Source of the DNA: Methylobacterium aerolatum
GTDB taxonomy: Bacteria > Pseudomonadota > Alphaproteobacteria > Rhizobiales > Beijerinckiaceae
Direction: 5' to 3'
DNA: 64,000 nt
Assembly (NCBI RefSeq): GCF_022179085.1
Contig: NZ_BPQE01000005.1
Span: 87,072-151,071 of the forward strand
Of this stretch, positions 19,436-28,720 are shown piece by piece. Positions within the stretch are counted from its first letter, which is position 1. Every line of letters begins with the position of its first letter. Both the position numbers and the translations under genes were made by a program. The notes beneath the pieces are model-generated. The model worked only from the letters and a program-made list of their open reading frames with translations. It was not told the DNA's origin and did not search any database.

Positions 19436-20766
19436 TCCGCCGCCGCGCGGGCGGCGGGGGTGGCGGCGGGCGAGACTTCTGCGTCGAGGTCCTTCCCCCT
19501 CGTCTCCGGCAGCATCAGCGCGGCGATCGTGCCGACGAGGCTGAAGGCTGCGAGGTAGTAGGCCGGGGCGAGGCGGTCGCCCGTCGTCGTCACCAGCCAG
19601 TTGATCAGGAAGTTGGTGCTGCCGCCGAAGATCGAGACCGAGAGGGCGTAGACGATGGAGAGGCCGGTGCTGCGCACCGAGCGGGGCAGGGATTCGGGGA
19701 TGCCGACGATGATCGCCGCCGCGTTGATCGAGGACAGGGCCGAGAGCAGGAACGTCACCGCGTAGACCGCCGCAGGCCCGGGCGAACGCAGGAGCCAGAC
19801 GAAGGCCGGCACGGCGAGGACGAGGATCGCCGCCCGGGGCCAGATCATGACGGGGCGCCGCCCGTAGCGGTCCGCGAGCCAGCCGCCGAGCAGGGGGAAG
19901 GCCACCGAGGCGAGGCCCAGCGCGATGGGCACCGCCGTCGCGGCGGTCTCGCTGAGGCCGAGCGTCGCGCCGGCATAGACCGGCATGTTGGTGCCCACCG
20001 CGTTCGAGACGGTGGAGGCGGCGATGACCAGGAAGGTGAGGGCGAGGAGGCGCCCGTGGTCGCGCACGAGGCGCCGGAGGACGCCTGCCGTGGAACCCGC
20101 CGCCTGCGGATCCTCGCCCTCGCCCGCCGTCTCCGGGAGATGGCTGCGGATGATGAGCCCCACGGGCACCACGGCGAGGCCGAGGAGGAACATCACCCGC
20201 CAGCCCCAGGCGTTCATGGCGGCATCGCCGACGGAGAGAGCCAGCACGGTGGAGATCAGGCCGGCGAACAGGGCGGCGCAGCCCTGGCTGGCGATCTGCC
20301 AGCTCGCGACGAAGCCCCGGTGCCGCGGCGGCGCCGCCTCCAGGAGGTAGGCGGTGGACGGGCCGACCTCCCCGCCGAGCGCCAGCCCCTGGATCAGCCG
20401 GCCCACGATCACGATGACCTGCGCCCAGCCGCCGATCTGCGCGTAGCTCGGACAGAGGGCGAGGATCAGCATCCCCACCGCCATGAGGGCGATGGTGACG
20501 AGCATGGCCGGCTTGCGCCCGGCCCGGTCCGCCAGCGCCCCGATCACCGCGCCGCCGATCGGCCGCATGACGTAGCCGGCGCCGAACAGGGCCAGGGAGG
20601 CGAGGAGGCTGTGGCTCGCGTCCTTGGCCGGAAAGAAGGCTTCACCGATGGGCTTGGCGAAGAAGGCGTAGACGGTGAAATCGTAGAATTCGAGGGCGTT
20701 GCCGAGGACCACCGCACCCACGGCCTTGCGGTTCAGTGCGGGGTGGGCGGGGGACGCGGTATCCAT
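19432..20766 (-). CDS. MFS transporter, metabolite:H+ symporter (MHS) type
   Basis: A 444-residue inner-membrane permease with about 12 hydrophobic segments. The N-terminus (VGAVVLGNALEFYDFTVYAF) and the loop-2 motif GALADRAGRKPAML are typical of the MHS subfamily, which carries citrate, 2-oxoglutarate, proline/betaine or shikimate. GRLIQGLALGGEVG is the matching TM4 motif, and a repeat of the loop motif occurs as GGWLADRYGRRPVM. ATG 20766 replaces the longer open frame to 20958. It is translationally coupled to the next gene by a 4-base overlap. Substrate is unknown. Confidence 0.9.
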   Translation of the reverse strand: MDTASPAHPALNRKAVGAVVLGNALEFYDFTVYAFFAKPIGEAFFPAKDASHSLLASLALFGAGYVMRPIGGAVIGALADRAGRKPAMLVTIALMAVGMLILALCPSYAQIGGWAQVIVIVGRLIQGLALGGEVGPSTAYLLEAAPPRHRGFVASWQIASQGCAALFAGLISTVLALSVGDAAMNAWGWRVMFLLGLAVVPVGLIIRSHLPETAGEGEDPQAAGSTAGVLRRLVRDHGRLLALTFLVIAASTVSNAVGTNMPVYAGATLGLSETAATAVPIALGLASVAFPLLGGWLADRYGRRPVMIWPRAAILVLAVPAFVWLLRSPGPAAVYAVTFLLSALSSINAAAIIVGIPESLPRSVRSTGLSIVYALSVSIFGGSTNFLINWLVTTTGDRLAPAYYLAAFSLVGTIAALMLPETRGKDLDAEVSPAATPAARAAAE

Positions 20767-21003
20767 CGGGTGTCGTCTCCGTCCGGTCGGGTCGAGGGGA
20801 GGGGCGTGCCGACGGACCCTCCCTGTCCAGCTCAGCGATCTAGCGCGCCGCGCCGCGTTTGGGGATGGCCCGAACGGCCACGATCGCAGGCTCCTCCGAG
20901 CCGGGGCACCGCGTCTCCACAATCGTACGGAGAAGAGGCTGGACAGGAGCCGGGACACTCACTATACCCCGCCCGTCCGCAGCCGAGCACGGCACCGGAC
21001 GAT

Positions 21004-21079
21004 GCCCAGGTAGCTCAGTTGGTAGAGCATGCGACTGAAAATCGCAGTGTCGGTGGTTCGATTCCGCCCCTGGGCACCA
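21004..21079 (+). tRNA. tRNA-Phe (GAA)
   Basis: A complete cloverleaf of 76 bases including an encoded CCA. The acceptor stem GCCCAGG pairs with CCTGGGC, the D-loop is AGCTCAGTTGGTAGAGC, the anticodon loop CTGAAAA contains GAA, and the T-arm is GGTTCGATTCC. Its 3' end is the integration site of the island that follows. Confidence 0.97.
21063..21079 (+). repeat. attL core (tRNA-Phe 3' end)
   Basis: 17 bases, TCCGCCCCTGGGCACCA, identical to 29160-29176. It forms part of the T-arm, acceptor stem and CCA of tRNA-Phe, so the integration restores a functional tRNA. Confidence 0.88.
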
Positions 21080-21142
21080 TTCTTCTGAGAAGCGCTTTCG
21101 CCTCAGAACTTTAAGCCCTACGAGGACGTTACGCCGAAGCGA

Positions 21143-21153
21143 CCGTGTAGCAA
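21143..21153 (+). repeat. Candidate integrase arm-type site, left
   Basis: CCGTGTAGCAA; the same 11 bases recur at 29087-29097 and a close relative (ACTGTGTAGCGA) at 29073-29084, each within about 100 bases of an att core. Confidence 0.4.
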
Positions 21154-21157
21154 CGGC

Positions 21158-22816
21158 GTGTGGCAAATGCTCTTTCGGCTGGTCCGTCCGGTGAAGCGCC
21201 CCGACTCCCGCTTTGCGCAGTTCGACAAGCGCATCCCCGCCGACGTGCGAGCCCTCGCGGTTGGCCGAACGCTGGCGATCCCCGTGGGTGCCGAGACCGT
21301 CCTCATCACCGTCACTCCCCGTATGGCGGCGATCCGGCTTTCACTGCGCACAAGCGACCCGAGCGAGGTGCAGGCGCGACAGGGGCAGGTGTGCGCCTAC
21401 CTCGCGGCCACGTGGGCTGCGCTCCGCTCCCATCGCCCCGTTACGCTAAGCCGCCGCCAAGCCAACGCCCTCGCTGGCGACCTCTACCGGGGGTGGGCGA
21501 ATGAGGATCGGGGGCGAACCCTCGCCATGACACTCACCGCCGGGCAGTGGGTGCAGGACCGCTCTACCGCCGACGAGGAGCGGGAAGCGTTTGCTGGGCA
21601 GGTGGCGAAGCTCGAAGGGGCCGACCCGGAGAGCCTTGAGCCCTTACTTGGGCCCTTGGTAGACCGACTCCTCCTAAGGCGGGGCTTTGCCTCCATCACC
21701 GCCGAGACCCGCGCGGACCTACTCGATGCCTTTGCCATGGCCCTAAGGGACGCCTTTGCCAGCCGGGCGAGGAACGCAGACGGGGACTATAGCCCGGACC
21801 CGAAGGCCGCTCGCTTCCCCGACTGGGAGCCGCCAAGCCCCTCGCCCGAGGCCGCCCCGAAGACCTCCCTCACTGGGCTGGTTGACGGGTGGTGGGCGGA
21901 GCGGAAGGCCGCCGGCCTGAAGCCGAGCACGCACGAGAGCTACCGGCAGTCGATGGCTGCGTTCGTCGCCTTCCTGAAGCATGACGACGCGAGCCGGGTG
22001 ACGGTAGAGGACGTAATCGCGTTCAAGGACCACCGCCTCCGCACCATCAACCCACGCACCGGCAAGCCCATCTCCCCGAAGACCGTCAAGGATAGCGACA
22101 TCTCGGGCCTCAAAGCCATCTTCGGGTGGGCGGTGGCGAACCGGCGCATGGCCACCAACCCGGCGAAGGACGTGACGCTGAAGCTCGGCAAGCCGCTTAA
22201 GGTCCGGTCGCAGGGCTTCACCGACGACGAGGCCCGCGCGATCCTCAAGGCCGCGCTCACCTACCGCCGGGGGGAGCAGGAAATGGCGCAGACCGCCGCC
22301 GCCAAACGGTGGGTGCCATGGCTGGCGGCCTATACCGGGGCGCGAGTGGGAGAGCTGGCCCAGCTACGCAAGCAGGACCTCCGCCGGGAAGGGGCACACT
22401 GGGTGATCCGCATCACACCCGAGGCTGGGACCGTGAAGACTAATGAGGCGCGGGACGTGGTGCTTCACCCCCACCTAGTCGAGCAGGGCTTCCCGGAGTT
22501 CGTGCTCGCTGCGCCGCCTGGCCACCTCTTCCTCCGCCTGGGCGTCTTAGGAGACGTCGCTGGCCCACGGCAGGGAGTGAAGAACCGGCTAGCTGAGTTC
22601 GCCCGCGCCATCGTCCCCGACCCGAACGTGGCCCCGAACCACGGGTGGCGGCATAGGTTCAAAACGGTCGGGATTGAGGCCGGGATAGGCGAGCGCGTAC
22701 TCGACGCCATTCAAGGCCACGCGCCGAGGACGACAGGAGGCAGCTACGGCGAGGTGACAGTGAAGGCCGTTGCGGCTGGCATTGAGAGGCTGCCTTGGAT
22801 CGACTGTCTCAGATGA
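21158..22816 (+). CDS. Tyrosine recombinase (integrase) of the tRNA-Phe island
   Basis: A site-specific integrase of 552 residues starting at GTG 21158 (WQMLFRLVRPVKRPDSRFAQ). The N-terminal DUF6538-like segment is followed by a SAM-like core-binding domain around residues 245-330. The catalytic domain carries the first arginine in YTGARVGELAQLRKQD, the HxxR box in NHGWRHRFKT, and the tyrosine near the C-terminus in TTGGSYGEVTVKAV. All catalytic residues look present, so it should be active. It reads away from the tRNA. An upstream CGTGTAGCAA-type repeat, also found near the other end, may be its arm site. Confidence 0.93.
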   Translation: MWQMLFRLVRPVKRPDSRFAQFDKRIPADVRALAVGRTLAIPVGAETVLITVTPRMAAIRLSLRTSDPSEVQARQGQVCAYLAATWAALRSHRPVTLSRRQANALAGDLYRGWANEDRGRTLAMTLTAGQWVQDRSTADEEREAFAGQVAKLEGADPESLEPLLGPLVDRLLLRRGFASITAETRADLLDAFAMALRDAFASRARNADGDYSPDPKAARFPDWEPPSPSPEAAPKTSLTGLVDGWWAERKAAGLKPSTHESYRQSMAAFVAFLKHDDASRVTVEDVIAFKDHRLRTINPRTGKPISPKTVKDSDISGLKAIFGWAVANRRMATNPAKDVTLKLGKPLKVRSQGFTDDEARAILKAALTYRRGEQEMAQTAAAKRWVPWLAAYTGARVGELAQLRKQDLRREGAHWVIRITPEAGTVKTNEARDVVLHPHLVEQGFPEFVLAAPPGHLFLRLGVLGDVAGPRQGVKNRLAEFARAIVPDPNVAPNHGWRHRFKTVGIEAGIGERVLDAIQGHAPRTTGGSYGEVTVKAVAAGIERLPWIDCLR

Positions 22817-23314
22817 CACACTGAGTTGTCTTTGTTCCGTTCCAGCTCAATCAGGGTTCGTAGCGTCGCCATTGCTATGAGGGCGATCTTGATGTCGCCA
22901 TGCCACGACGAAAGCGTCGAGTTCTGTTCGGGACTGGCGAATTGACCAGGGGGTGTCTTGAAGCGCTGCAAGAGGCAATAAACCCTTTTTCTAGCCGAAA
23001 GATCACCCGGACGATCCTATCAGTAGCAGCTCAGGCAGCAGGAGATAGGAAGCCAATGGGCGAGGTCACGAAACGCGTTTCTCAAGCGCTTCGGAGGCGC
23101 AAAATCGGGGGGACAGTTTCGTCTGTGATACGACCCAGCATCGGCACAGCCTGGACGTTGCGGCATGATAGCTAGCCCCATATGAACGCTTGTTCTCTGT
23201 ATGTTCTTATCGTAACGACATTCTTAAGGGTTGATGGTATGAGTTCGGGTGTGCAAGCGGCTTTGTGCTCCGGGCATCGCTCAAGCCACTTTGCACGCAA
23301 TGCGAGGGTCTAGA
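22817..23314. other. Gap with only a doubtful small frame
   Basis: An open frame at 22900-23175 on the plus strand (91 codons, FSSRKITRTILSVAAQAAGD) has a plausible helical sequence but no ribosome site that I trust and no recognisable family. It may be the remnant of a larger gene. The promoter of the DprA-like pair should lie in 23176-23300. Confidence 0.35.
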
Positions 23315-24205
23315 ATGCTGGCAACGCTTGGTGAGGCGTCCGGTGCAGCTCGAGCCCCTGTTTCCCAGTACCGGGAAATGGGTGCGTATGAGGCACTTTG
23401 GCTGCAGCAAGGTGCGTCTTTCAAGGCGATCGCGGATCGCTTCGCAGCCGATCCGCATGCTCTGCCGTCAGATTTTGTGTCCCCCGGCGAGGCAGAGCGG
23501 TGCGCCCGTGCCGTCATTGAGCGTTTTGATAATGCAGGCTTGAAGCGCTTCGGCGTCCGCGTACATCATGCGGGTGATTATCCTTCAAGGCTTCGAGATG
23601 CGAAATACCCTGTTGAGCTACTATATTATCGAGGAGATTGGGAGCTTACCGAAACGCGTTCTGTCGCTGTCGTCGGCACTCGGGAACCAAGTGAGGATGG
23701 AAAACGACGTGCGCGAAAAATCGCGCGCGAGTTGGTGGAGCGTGATTTTACAGTTGTATCGGGCTTGGCAGCGGGCATAGATCGCGAAGCGCACTCTATG
23801 GCGATCGAGGTAGGCGGTCGCACCATTGCTGTTGTGGGCACACCTCTTGATTCGGTTTACCCAGCCGCCAATCGAGAGCTTCAAGAAAAGATTGCAAAAC
23901 AATTTCTGGTAATTTCTCAGATTCCAGTGCTGAGATATAGCAAGCAGCACCCCGGTCAAAATCGCCTATTCTTCCCAGAACGAAATGTGACGATGAGCGC
24001 ATTGACCGAGGCCACTATCATAGTGGAGGCTGGAGAAACATCTGGGACTCTGACACAGGCTCGAGCAGCACTTTATCAAGGCCGAAAGCTTTTCATTTTG
24101 GACTCTTGCTTCAAAAGGACGGACCTTACATGGCCCGCAAGATTTGAAAAGCAAGGCGCCATTCGGGTGCAGGAATCTGCTGATATTTGGCAGCATCTAG
24201 GCTAA
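23315..24205 (+). CDS. DprA-like Rossmann protein (candidate defence component)
   Basis: A 296-residue protein related to the Rossmann core of DNA-processing protein DprA/Smf. After a helical N-terminal part, the core reads KYPVELLYYRGDWEL, SVAVVGTREPSEDG, ELVERDFTVVSGLAAGIDREAH and GGRTIAVVGTPLDSVYPAANR. It then gives LFFPERNVTMSALTEATIIV with a GETSGTL motif. ATG 23315 is preceded by GAGGG at good spacing; longer starts at 23300 and GTG 23249 are possible. It is followed after 1 bp by a phosphoribosyltransferase-like gene, so the two form an operon. DprA/PRTase pairings have been proposed as conflict systems from comparative genomics. The gene is well below core GC, and is therefore not the housekeeping dprA. 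Confidence 0.8.
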   Translation: MLATLGEASGAARAPVSQYREMGAYEALWLQQGASFKAIADRFAADPHALPSDFVSPGEAERCARAVIERFDNAGLKRFGVRVHHAGDYPSRLRDAKYPVELLYYRGDWELTETRSVAVVGTREPSEDGKRRARKIARELVERDFTVVSGLAAGIDREAHSMAIEVGGRTIAVVGTPLDSVYPAANRELQEKIAKQFLVISQIPVLRYSKQHPGQNRLFFPERNVTMSALTEATIIVEAGETSGTLTQARAALYQGRKLFILDSCFKRTDLTWPARFEKQGAIRVQESADIWQHLG

Positions 24206-24206
24206 G

Positions 24207-24845
24207 ATGACTCGACTTCAAAAAATCGACGAACTTACTCAAGAGCTTCATTATCATTTGAGGCCAGCTGACGATTGCTATTTTTTCTATGAGTATACCT
24301 CTGGTAAAAACTATAGCTTCAGCGAAACCAATCAGCTGATCAGTAATCTAAAAAAATCCCCCATTCGGAGGGGAATGAGCGACTATGCCTATAAGACCAG
24401 GGCGATAAACAGGGTGTCGTCACTGTTCACCGCTGCCCTTAATGCGGAGTGGCTCAAAGATGCTGTTTTGGTTCCGACGCCACCGTCAAAAATGCCAGAT
24501 CACCCCGAATATGACGACCGTATCGAAAGAGTGTGCAAAGGAATAAAGCCTGAAGATGACGTTACGGTTCGCAATATTGTGCGGCAAACCAAATCCTATC
24601 AGGCATCCAGCTCATCGCCGGGATCAAGAATTACGGTGGATGAACTACTTTCAATATACAAAATTGATGAGAATGAAGCCATCCCTGATCCAAAGTATAT
24701 TGGTATTGTCGATGATTTGCTGACCGCAGCTACGCACTATCGTGCCATGCATACAATGCTTCGCAGTCGCTATCCTACAAGCCATATCACTGGGCTATTC
24801 ATCGCTCGCAGAGTTTTTCCTGAAACCGAGTCAGTAGTTATCTAG
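24207..24845 (+). CDS. Phosphoribosyltransferase-like partner of the DprA-like protein
   Basis: A 212-residue protein beginning MTRLQKIDELTQELHYHLRP one base after the DprA-like stop. The phosphoribosyltransferase fold is suggested by the strand VLVPTPPSKM in the middle and the PRPP-loop-like KYIGIVDDLLTAATHYRAM near residue 170-188, with the acidic pair typical of type I PRTases and ComF-like proteins. A ComF zinc-ribbon N-terminus is absent. Base composition is AT-rich, like its partner. Function is unknown; I infer that it modifies or senses a nucleotide signal with the DprA-like protein. Confidence 0.7.
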   Translation: MTRLQKIDELTQELHYHLRPADDCYFFYEYTSGKNYSFSETNQLISNLKKSPIRRGMSDYAYKTRAINRVSSLFTAALNAEWLKDAVLVPTPPSKMPDHPEYDDRIERVCKGIKPEDDVTVRNIVRQTKSYQASSSSPGSRITVDELLSIYKIDENEAIPDPKYIGIVDDLLTAATHYRAMHTMLRSRYPTSHITGLFIARRVFPETESVVI

Positions 24846-25147
24846 TAAGAGCATCAAATTTATGGGCATTGCCAGTGCCCGAACGATAACCGTTAAAAGT
24901 CGAACCCGCTTTGTGCCTGCTTCGAGCCGGCATCCCCGAGCAAGCAAAGGGGTCTCATACACGAGGCACCACCCACGGAGCGGTGGCGGTGAGTTCCCCC
25001 CATACCGGGCCCACCCCCCTCTCCCCCTACCCAGCAGCACCCTCCCACCCCCAGTCCCGCGTGTCATCATGCATCGAGGTTCGTTGATGGGAGTTGACAC
25101 GGAGGAGGGGAGGACTCACCCTGGGCCTGCCAACCCGAGGGCCTGCC
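24846..25147. other. Gap, no supported gene
   Basis: 302 bases that switch from AT-rich to strongly C-rich (runs such as CCCCCCTCTCCCCC). It probably contains the promoter of the serine recombinase; no gene is supported. Confidence 0.35.
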
Positions 25148-25828
25148 ATGACAACCTACGTCGCCTACTGCCGGGTCTCGACTGACAAGCAGGGCCGCTC
25201 GGGGCTCGGGCTCGAAGCGCAGCGGGCCGCCATCAGCGCCTTCCTCCGCCCCGGCGACGCCCTCTTGCAGCCGCCCTACGTCGAGGTGGAGAGCGGGAGG
25301 CGAGCGGATCGGCCGGAGCTTCGGGCGGCCATCGAACGCTGTCGTAGGACGGGCGCCACCCTCCTCATCGCCAAACTCGACCGGCTAGCCCGGAACGTCG
25401 CCTTCGTGTCGGGCCTGCGGGAGAGCGGCGTCGAGTTCCGCGCGTGCGACTTCCCCGACGCGAACCGCCTCATGGTGCACATCCTCGTGGCCTTCGCGGA
25501 GCATGAGGCGGAGATGATCTCGGAGCGGACCAAGGCGGCCCTCGCGGCGGCCAAGGCTCGGGGCGTGAAGCTCGGAGGGGATCGGGGCTACCGGCCGCCC
25601 GCGCCTCCCACCGGGCTCGACACGGCGAAAGCCACGGCACTGAGGCAACGCAAGGCGGACCACGCGGCCTTCGCCGTGCTGCCCATCATCGAGCGGCTTC
25701 GGGGCGAGGGCGTCACGAGCCTCGGGGGTCTCGCCAAGCGGCTCAACGAGGCGGGCCAGCCGACGCCGCGCGGGGCCGGGGAGTGGACGGCGACTGCGGT
25801 GAAGCGGGTCCTGGCGCGGGTTGCGTGA
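25148..25828 (+). CDS. Serine recombinase (resolvase/invertase family)
   Basis: A 226-residue site-specific recombinase. The catalytic domain starts MTTYVAYCRVSTDKQGRSGL, with the nucleophilic serine in CRVSTDKQ. The conserved arginine region is LLIAKLDRLARNVAFV, and the E-helix reads FAEHEAEMISERTKAAL. A short C-terminal Recombinase-type helical domain with an SLGGLAKRLNEAGQPTPRG helix-turn-helix pattern follows. The open frame upstream to 25094 is not used because ATG 25148 matches homologues. It lies inside the tRNA-Phe island next to a long non-coding region, which may contain its site of action. Confidence 0.9.
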   Translation: MTTYVAYCRVSTDKQGRSGLGLEAQRAAISAFLRPGDALLQPPYVEVESGRRADRPELRAAIERCRRTGATLLIAKLDRLARNVAFVSGLRESGVEFRACDFPDANRLMVHILVAFAEHEAEMISERTKAALAAAKARGVKLGGDRGYRPPAPPTGLDTAKATALRQRKADHAAFAVLPIIERLRGEGVTSLGGLAKRLNEAGQPTPRGAGEWTATAVKRVLARVA

Positions 25829-26860
25829 GGCCGGCTCTCACGAGCGAGTCCTGAACGGACAATGCCTCTCAGATCGCCTAGGATGGCCGCTGACGGCTCT
25901 CGCGCTATTTTGGCTAGGGTTATAAGGCTCCGCGCTAACGGCCGCCAGCGGGCAAAAACAATAGGTAGCCATTTGAGGAAGGAGCCCGCCGTCCGCCGCT
26001 GTGTGTTTACCATGGCGAGGCCCCGCGCCCCTCGAATTAATTTCCGGCTATTTGAGAAGGCCGCCCCCGAGCTGGCATAGCCGGAACCTGCCGACGCGGA
26101 ACAATTGTCGCTATCTTGAGAAGGCCGCCCCCGGGTTGGCATACTCCCTGTTGGCCAGGGGGAGGAGGGAACACCTTGAGTCAGGGGGGTTCTCTCCCTC
26201 ACCCCTCACCCCCCCACATGGTGGACCAGCCGGGGTCGAACACCATGGCCTGCCTCCCGAACCTACCTCGTGCGGCCCTAGGGTTGGGCCCTGCGGAGTA
26301 GACCCCCCTAGCTGGGTGGGTGGATGAGTACTCCCTCACCGCCACCTCCCACCGTATGTGAGCGATGGGTCCGGATCGGGTACTATGCCCGAGGCCGACC
26401 ACCCCGAGCACCCTACCTTTCGGCCACCTAGTGCACCCACTTCCCTACTAGCCCTCATCAAGGGGTCTGCCGAAGCCCGACATCAGGGCCCCCGCATCAC
26501 GTAGCCGGGGGCGAGGGGGGAGGGGAAGGAGCCACCTACCTCAGGCAGCCCGCCACGGGGTAGCAGCACCATCACGGCGACCCCTCGCAGGTAGAGGGGA
26601 GATGGGGGGTCTACTTCGGCACCGAGCCGAGGGCCCTCAGGTGGGTGATACCACCGGTCCTAAGACAACCAACGACATTCCGCACGGAGCCGCCCCCTGA
26701 GACCTCGGGGCCCACGTGCGCACCCCTCTCACAGCTCGACCACCGCGAGGCCCAACCCAGGGCCCGAGACCTCATGCCGATGACATCGGGCGGGGAGGCG
26801 GAGGTCGGCCGTGGGCAAGTCCCACCCCACCAAGACAGAGACACAAGGAGACCCATCCCT
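25829..26860. other. Long non-coding stretch in the island
   Basis: About 1.03 kb. Small overlapping frames exist, none convincing. It contains a pair of imperfect direct repeats at 26048-26142 and C/G-run-rich DNA to about 26640. It could hold a recombination site, a replication/partition site or a decayed gene. I cannot decide which. Confidence 0.4.
26048..26142. repeat. Two imperfect 30-bp direct repeats
   Basis: Copy 1 (26048-26079) and copy 2 (26110-26142) share TTGAGAAGGCCGCCCCCG followed by G, C/T and TGGCATA. They start 62-64 bases apart. A weaker relative (ATTTGAGGAAGGAGCCCGCC) lies near 25971-25991. The unit is unlike a gene repeat and may be a protein-binding site of the island. 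Confidence 0.5.
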
Positions 26861-27493
26861 ATGGCCAAGAGACATCTCAAGACCACCCCGGAGAACGTAG
26901 AAGCCGTTCTATCGGCCTATCGCTTAGCAGTCGCCGGGCAGCCATTCCACGAGGAGCTAGCCAAGGTCCGCTCCCTCGGATCGATAGTGGAGGTGAAGCA
27001 CACCCCCGACAACGCGATGGCAGTACAAGTCCGCACCCTCAAGGGCGAGCTGAGGTCGCCACGTAAGATGGATTGCTACGGGGCGCTCATCCTCGGTGTG
27101 CTATCGCTGCCGGGAGGATCGCCTTACTTCAACCCGGACCGCCGCAAAGGCTTCAAGGGGGAGCTGCACTACCTCTACGTCTGCGGCCAACCCATCGTTC
27201 GCGTCCTCGCAGACGCCCAGGCGGGTGAGAAGGTGGAGTACGGTGCAGACCACCGAGACCTCCGCCCGTCTACCCTCCGGGTGGTGCCTGTCAGTCGTGG
27301 TCGATCTTCTGCAACCCGGCCGGAGGCCACTGCCGAAGCCTTACGAAACTACGACGCCAACGCTGCTAAGTGGGGCCTCGCCGGCATCCTAAGCCGGGAC
27401 GACTACGCCGCGACCATCGAAGGCTCCTACCGCCTCTTCGACCAACGCCACGCCGCCTACCTTAAGCCCGCCACCCGGGAGGCCGCCGAGTAG
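26861..27493 (+). CDS. Hypothetical protein of the tRNA-Phe island
   Basis: Not recognised. The 210-residue protein starts MAKRHLKTTPENVEAVLSAY, with AAGGAG about ten bases upstream of ATG 26861; the open frame continues upstream to 26645 without good coding character. The sequence is soluble, mixed alpha/beta, with Tyr-rich segments (KGELHYLYVCGQPIVRVLAD). It lies alone between the repeat region and the DUF3800 gene. Confidence 0.6.
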   Translation: MAKRHLKTTPENVEAVLSAYRLAVAGQPFHEELAKVRSLGSIVEVKHTPDNAMAVQVRTLKGELRSPRKMDCYGALILGVLSLPGGSPYFNPDRRKGFKGELHYLYVCGQPIVRVLADAQAGEKVEYGADHRDLRPSTLRVVPVSRGRSSATRPEATAEALRNYDANAAKWGLAGILSRDDYAATIEGSYRLFDQRHAAYLKPATREAAE

Positions 27494-27760
27494 CGCCCGC
27501 ACCAAGCTCCCTCGCGCGAGGGGAAGGGGCCGGGAGGGGATAGAACATGGGGATGGGCTTCCTCTCCCGGCTACCCGAAGGCGTTACGCACGCAAGGCAC
27601 AGGACCCCCGAGGGCGCCGCGCTGAGCGCTCCCCCGGGTCGGCTCCGGCGCCTCCTACGCCAAGGCAGCCACGCAGGCCGGCACCGGCATCGTTTGCAAT
27701 CAGAACCTCGCTGACCCGCGGACGCATCGCCTCGTCTTGGCTCAAACCTGAAGTGGTAAG

Positions 27761-28720
27761 ATGAGCGACCGAATCAATCGGCCCCCTTCGTTCGGCGGCG
27801 GGCTTCTCCGCGGAGAGCGGATCGTGCAGCTTGTCTACCTTGATGAGGCCGGCATCTCCCGCCGCTCAGATGAGCCTTATGTCGTTGTTGCTGGCGTCAT
27901 CGTGAATGCCGACCAAAAATGGAAATCGATTGAAGATAGGTTCATCGATCTAACCGACAAGTACGTACCAGACTACGAGTCTACATACGGACAACCATTC
28001 ATTTTTCATGCAATGGATATCTGGCATGGCAGCGGAAATTTCCCGCGCGACAGGTATACCCGCGAGAGCAGAATCAAGTTGCTGGGGGAATTGGCTTCCA
28101 TACCGTTCGAATTCGATCTCCCAGTCGTTGCTGGTTATCTGAAGAAAGCAGATTACGAGAATTACCTTCAAGCTAGATCGCCGGGCATGAAAGCCGAGGC
28201 CATAAGCAAATGGTCTCATGCAGTCGCCTTTTTCAGCGCGATCAGACGCGTCGAGCACTGGATGAAGACCAAAGCCCCAAACGAAGTAGCAATGCTGATT
28301 GCCGAAGACACCGACCGAGTGAAAGGTCTGATAGGTGCGCTACATGCCGCTTACACAGATCGCTCGTATCACTGGGTCGAGGGGGCATTTCAATCAGAAC
28401 ATATCGTAGACGCAGTTCATTTTACGAAGAAAAAACAATCCATACTATTGCAAGTAGCAGATCACATGGCCTTCATCGTCAAGCGTAGGCTCAACAAGTG
28501 CCCGCACATCGAGCCCTTGTGGAAGAAGGTTCAGCCGCAGATATCATACCGGGGGGTCGAAGATTATGGAATTGCTCTGCGGGTGCCGACCTCTGACGTC
28601 GAGGTTGTCCGCTTGCCGGAGCCTCCTGCATCAGCCTCCTCAGAGGCGTCGCCTTTGCAGAGACCCGTTCGAATGCCTCGCTCCTCTCCTCGCATCCGAG
28701 GTCGCGGGCGGCCTTTCTAA
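27761..28720 (+). CDS. DUF3800-family protein
   Basis: A 319-residue protein with the DUF3800 pattern, a predicted RNase H-like fold. An N-terminal strand carries the acidic motif VYLDEAGISRRSDEPYVVVA, a second acidic position is in VAMLIAEDTDRVKGL, and the C-terminal LLQVADHMAFIVKRRL segment completes the signature. DUF3800 proteins are frequent on integrative elements and are suspected nucleases. No biochemical function is established to my knowledge. AT-rich codon use in the first half points to recent transfer. A Pro/Ser/Arg-rich tail (after about residue 290) looks disordered. Confidence 0.8.
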   Translation: MSDRINRPPSFGGGLLRGERIVQLVYLDEAGISRRSDEPYVVVAGVIVNADQKWKSIEDRFIDLTDKYVPDYESTYGQPFIFHAMDIWHGSGNFPRDRYTRESRIKLLGELASIPFEFDLPVVAGYLKKADYENYLQARSPGMKAEAISKWSHAVAFFSAIRRVEHWMKTKAPNEVAMLIAEDTDRVKGLIGALHAAYTDRSYHWVEGAFQSEHIVDAVHFTKKKQSILLQVADHMAFIVKRRLNKCPHIEPLWKKVQPQISYRGVEDYGIALRVPTSDVEVVRLPEPPASASSEASPLQRPVRMPRSSPRIRGRGRPF

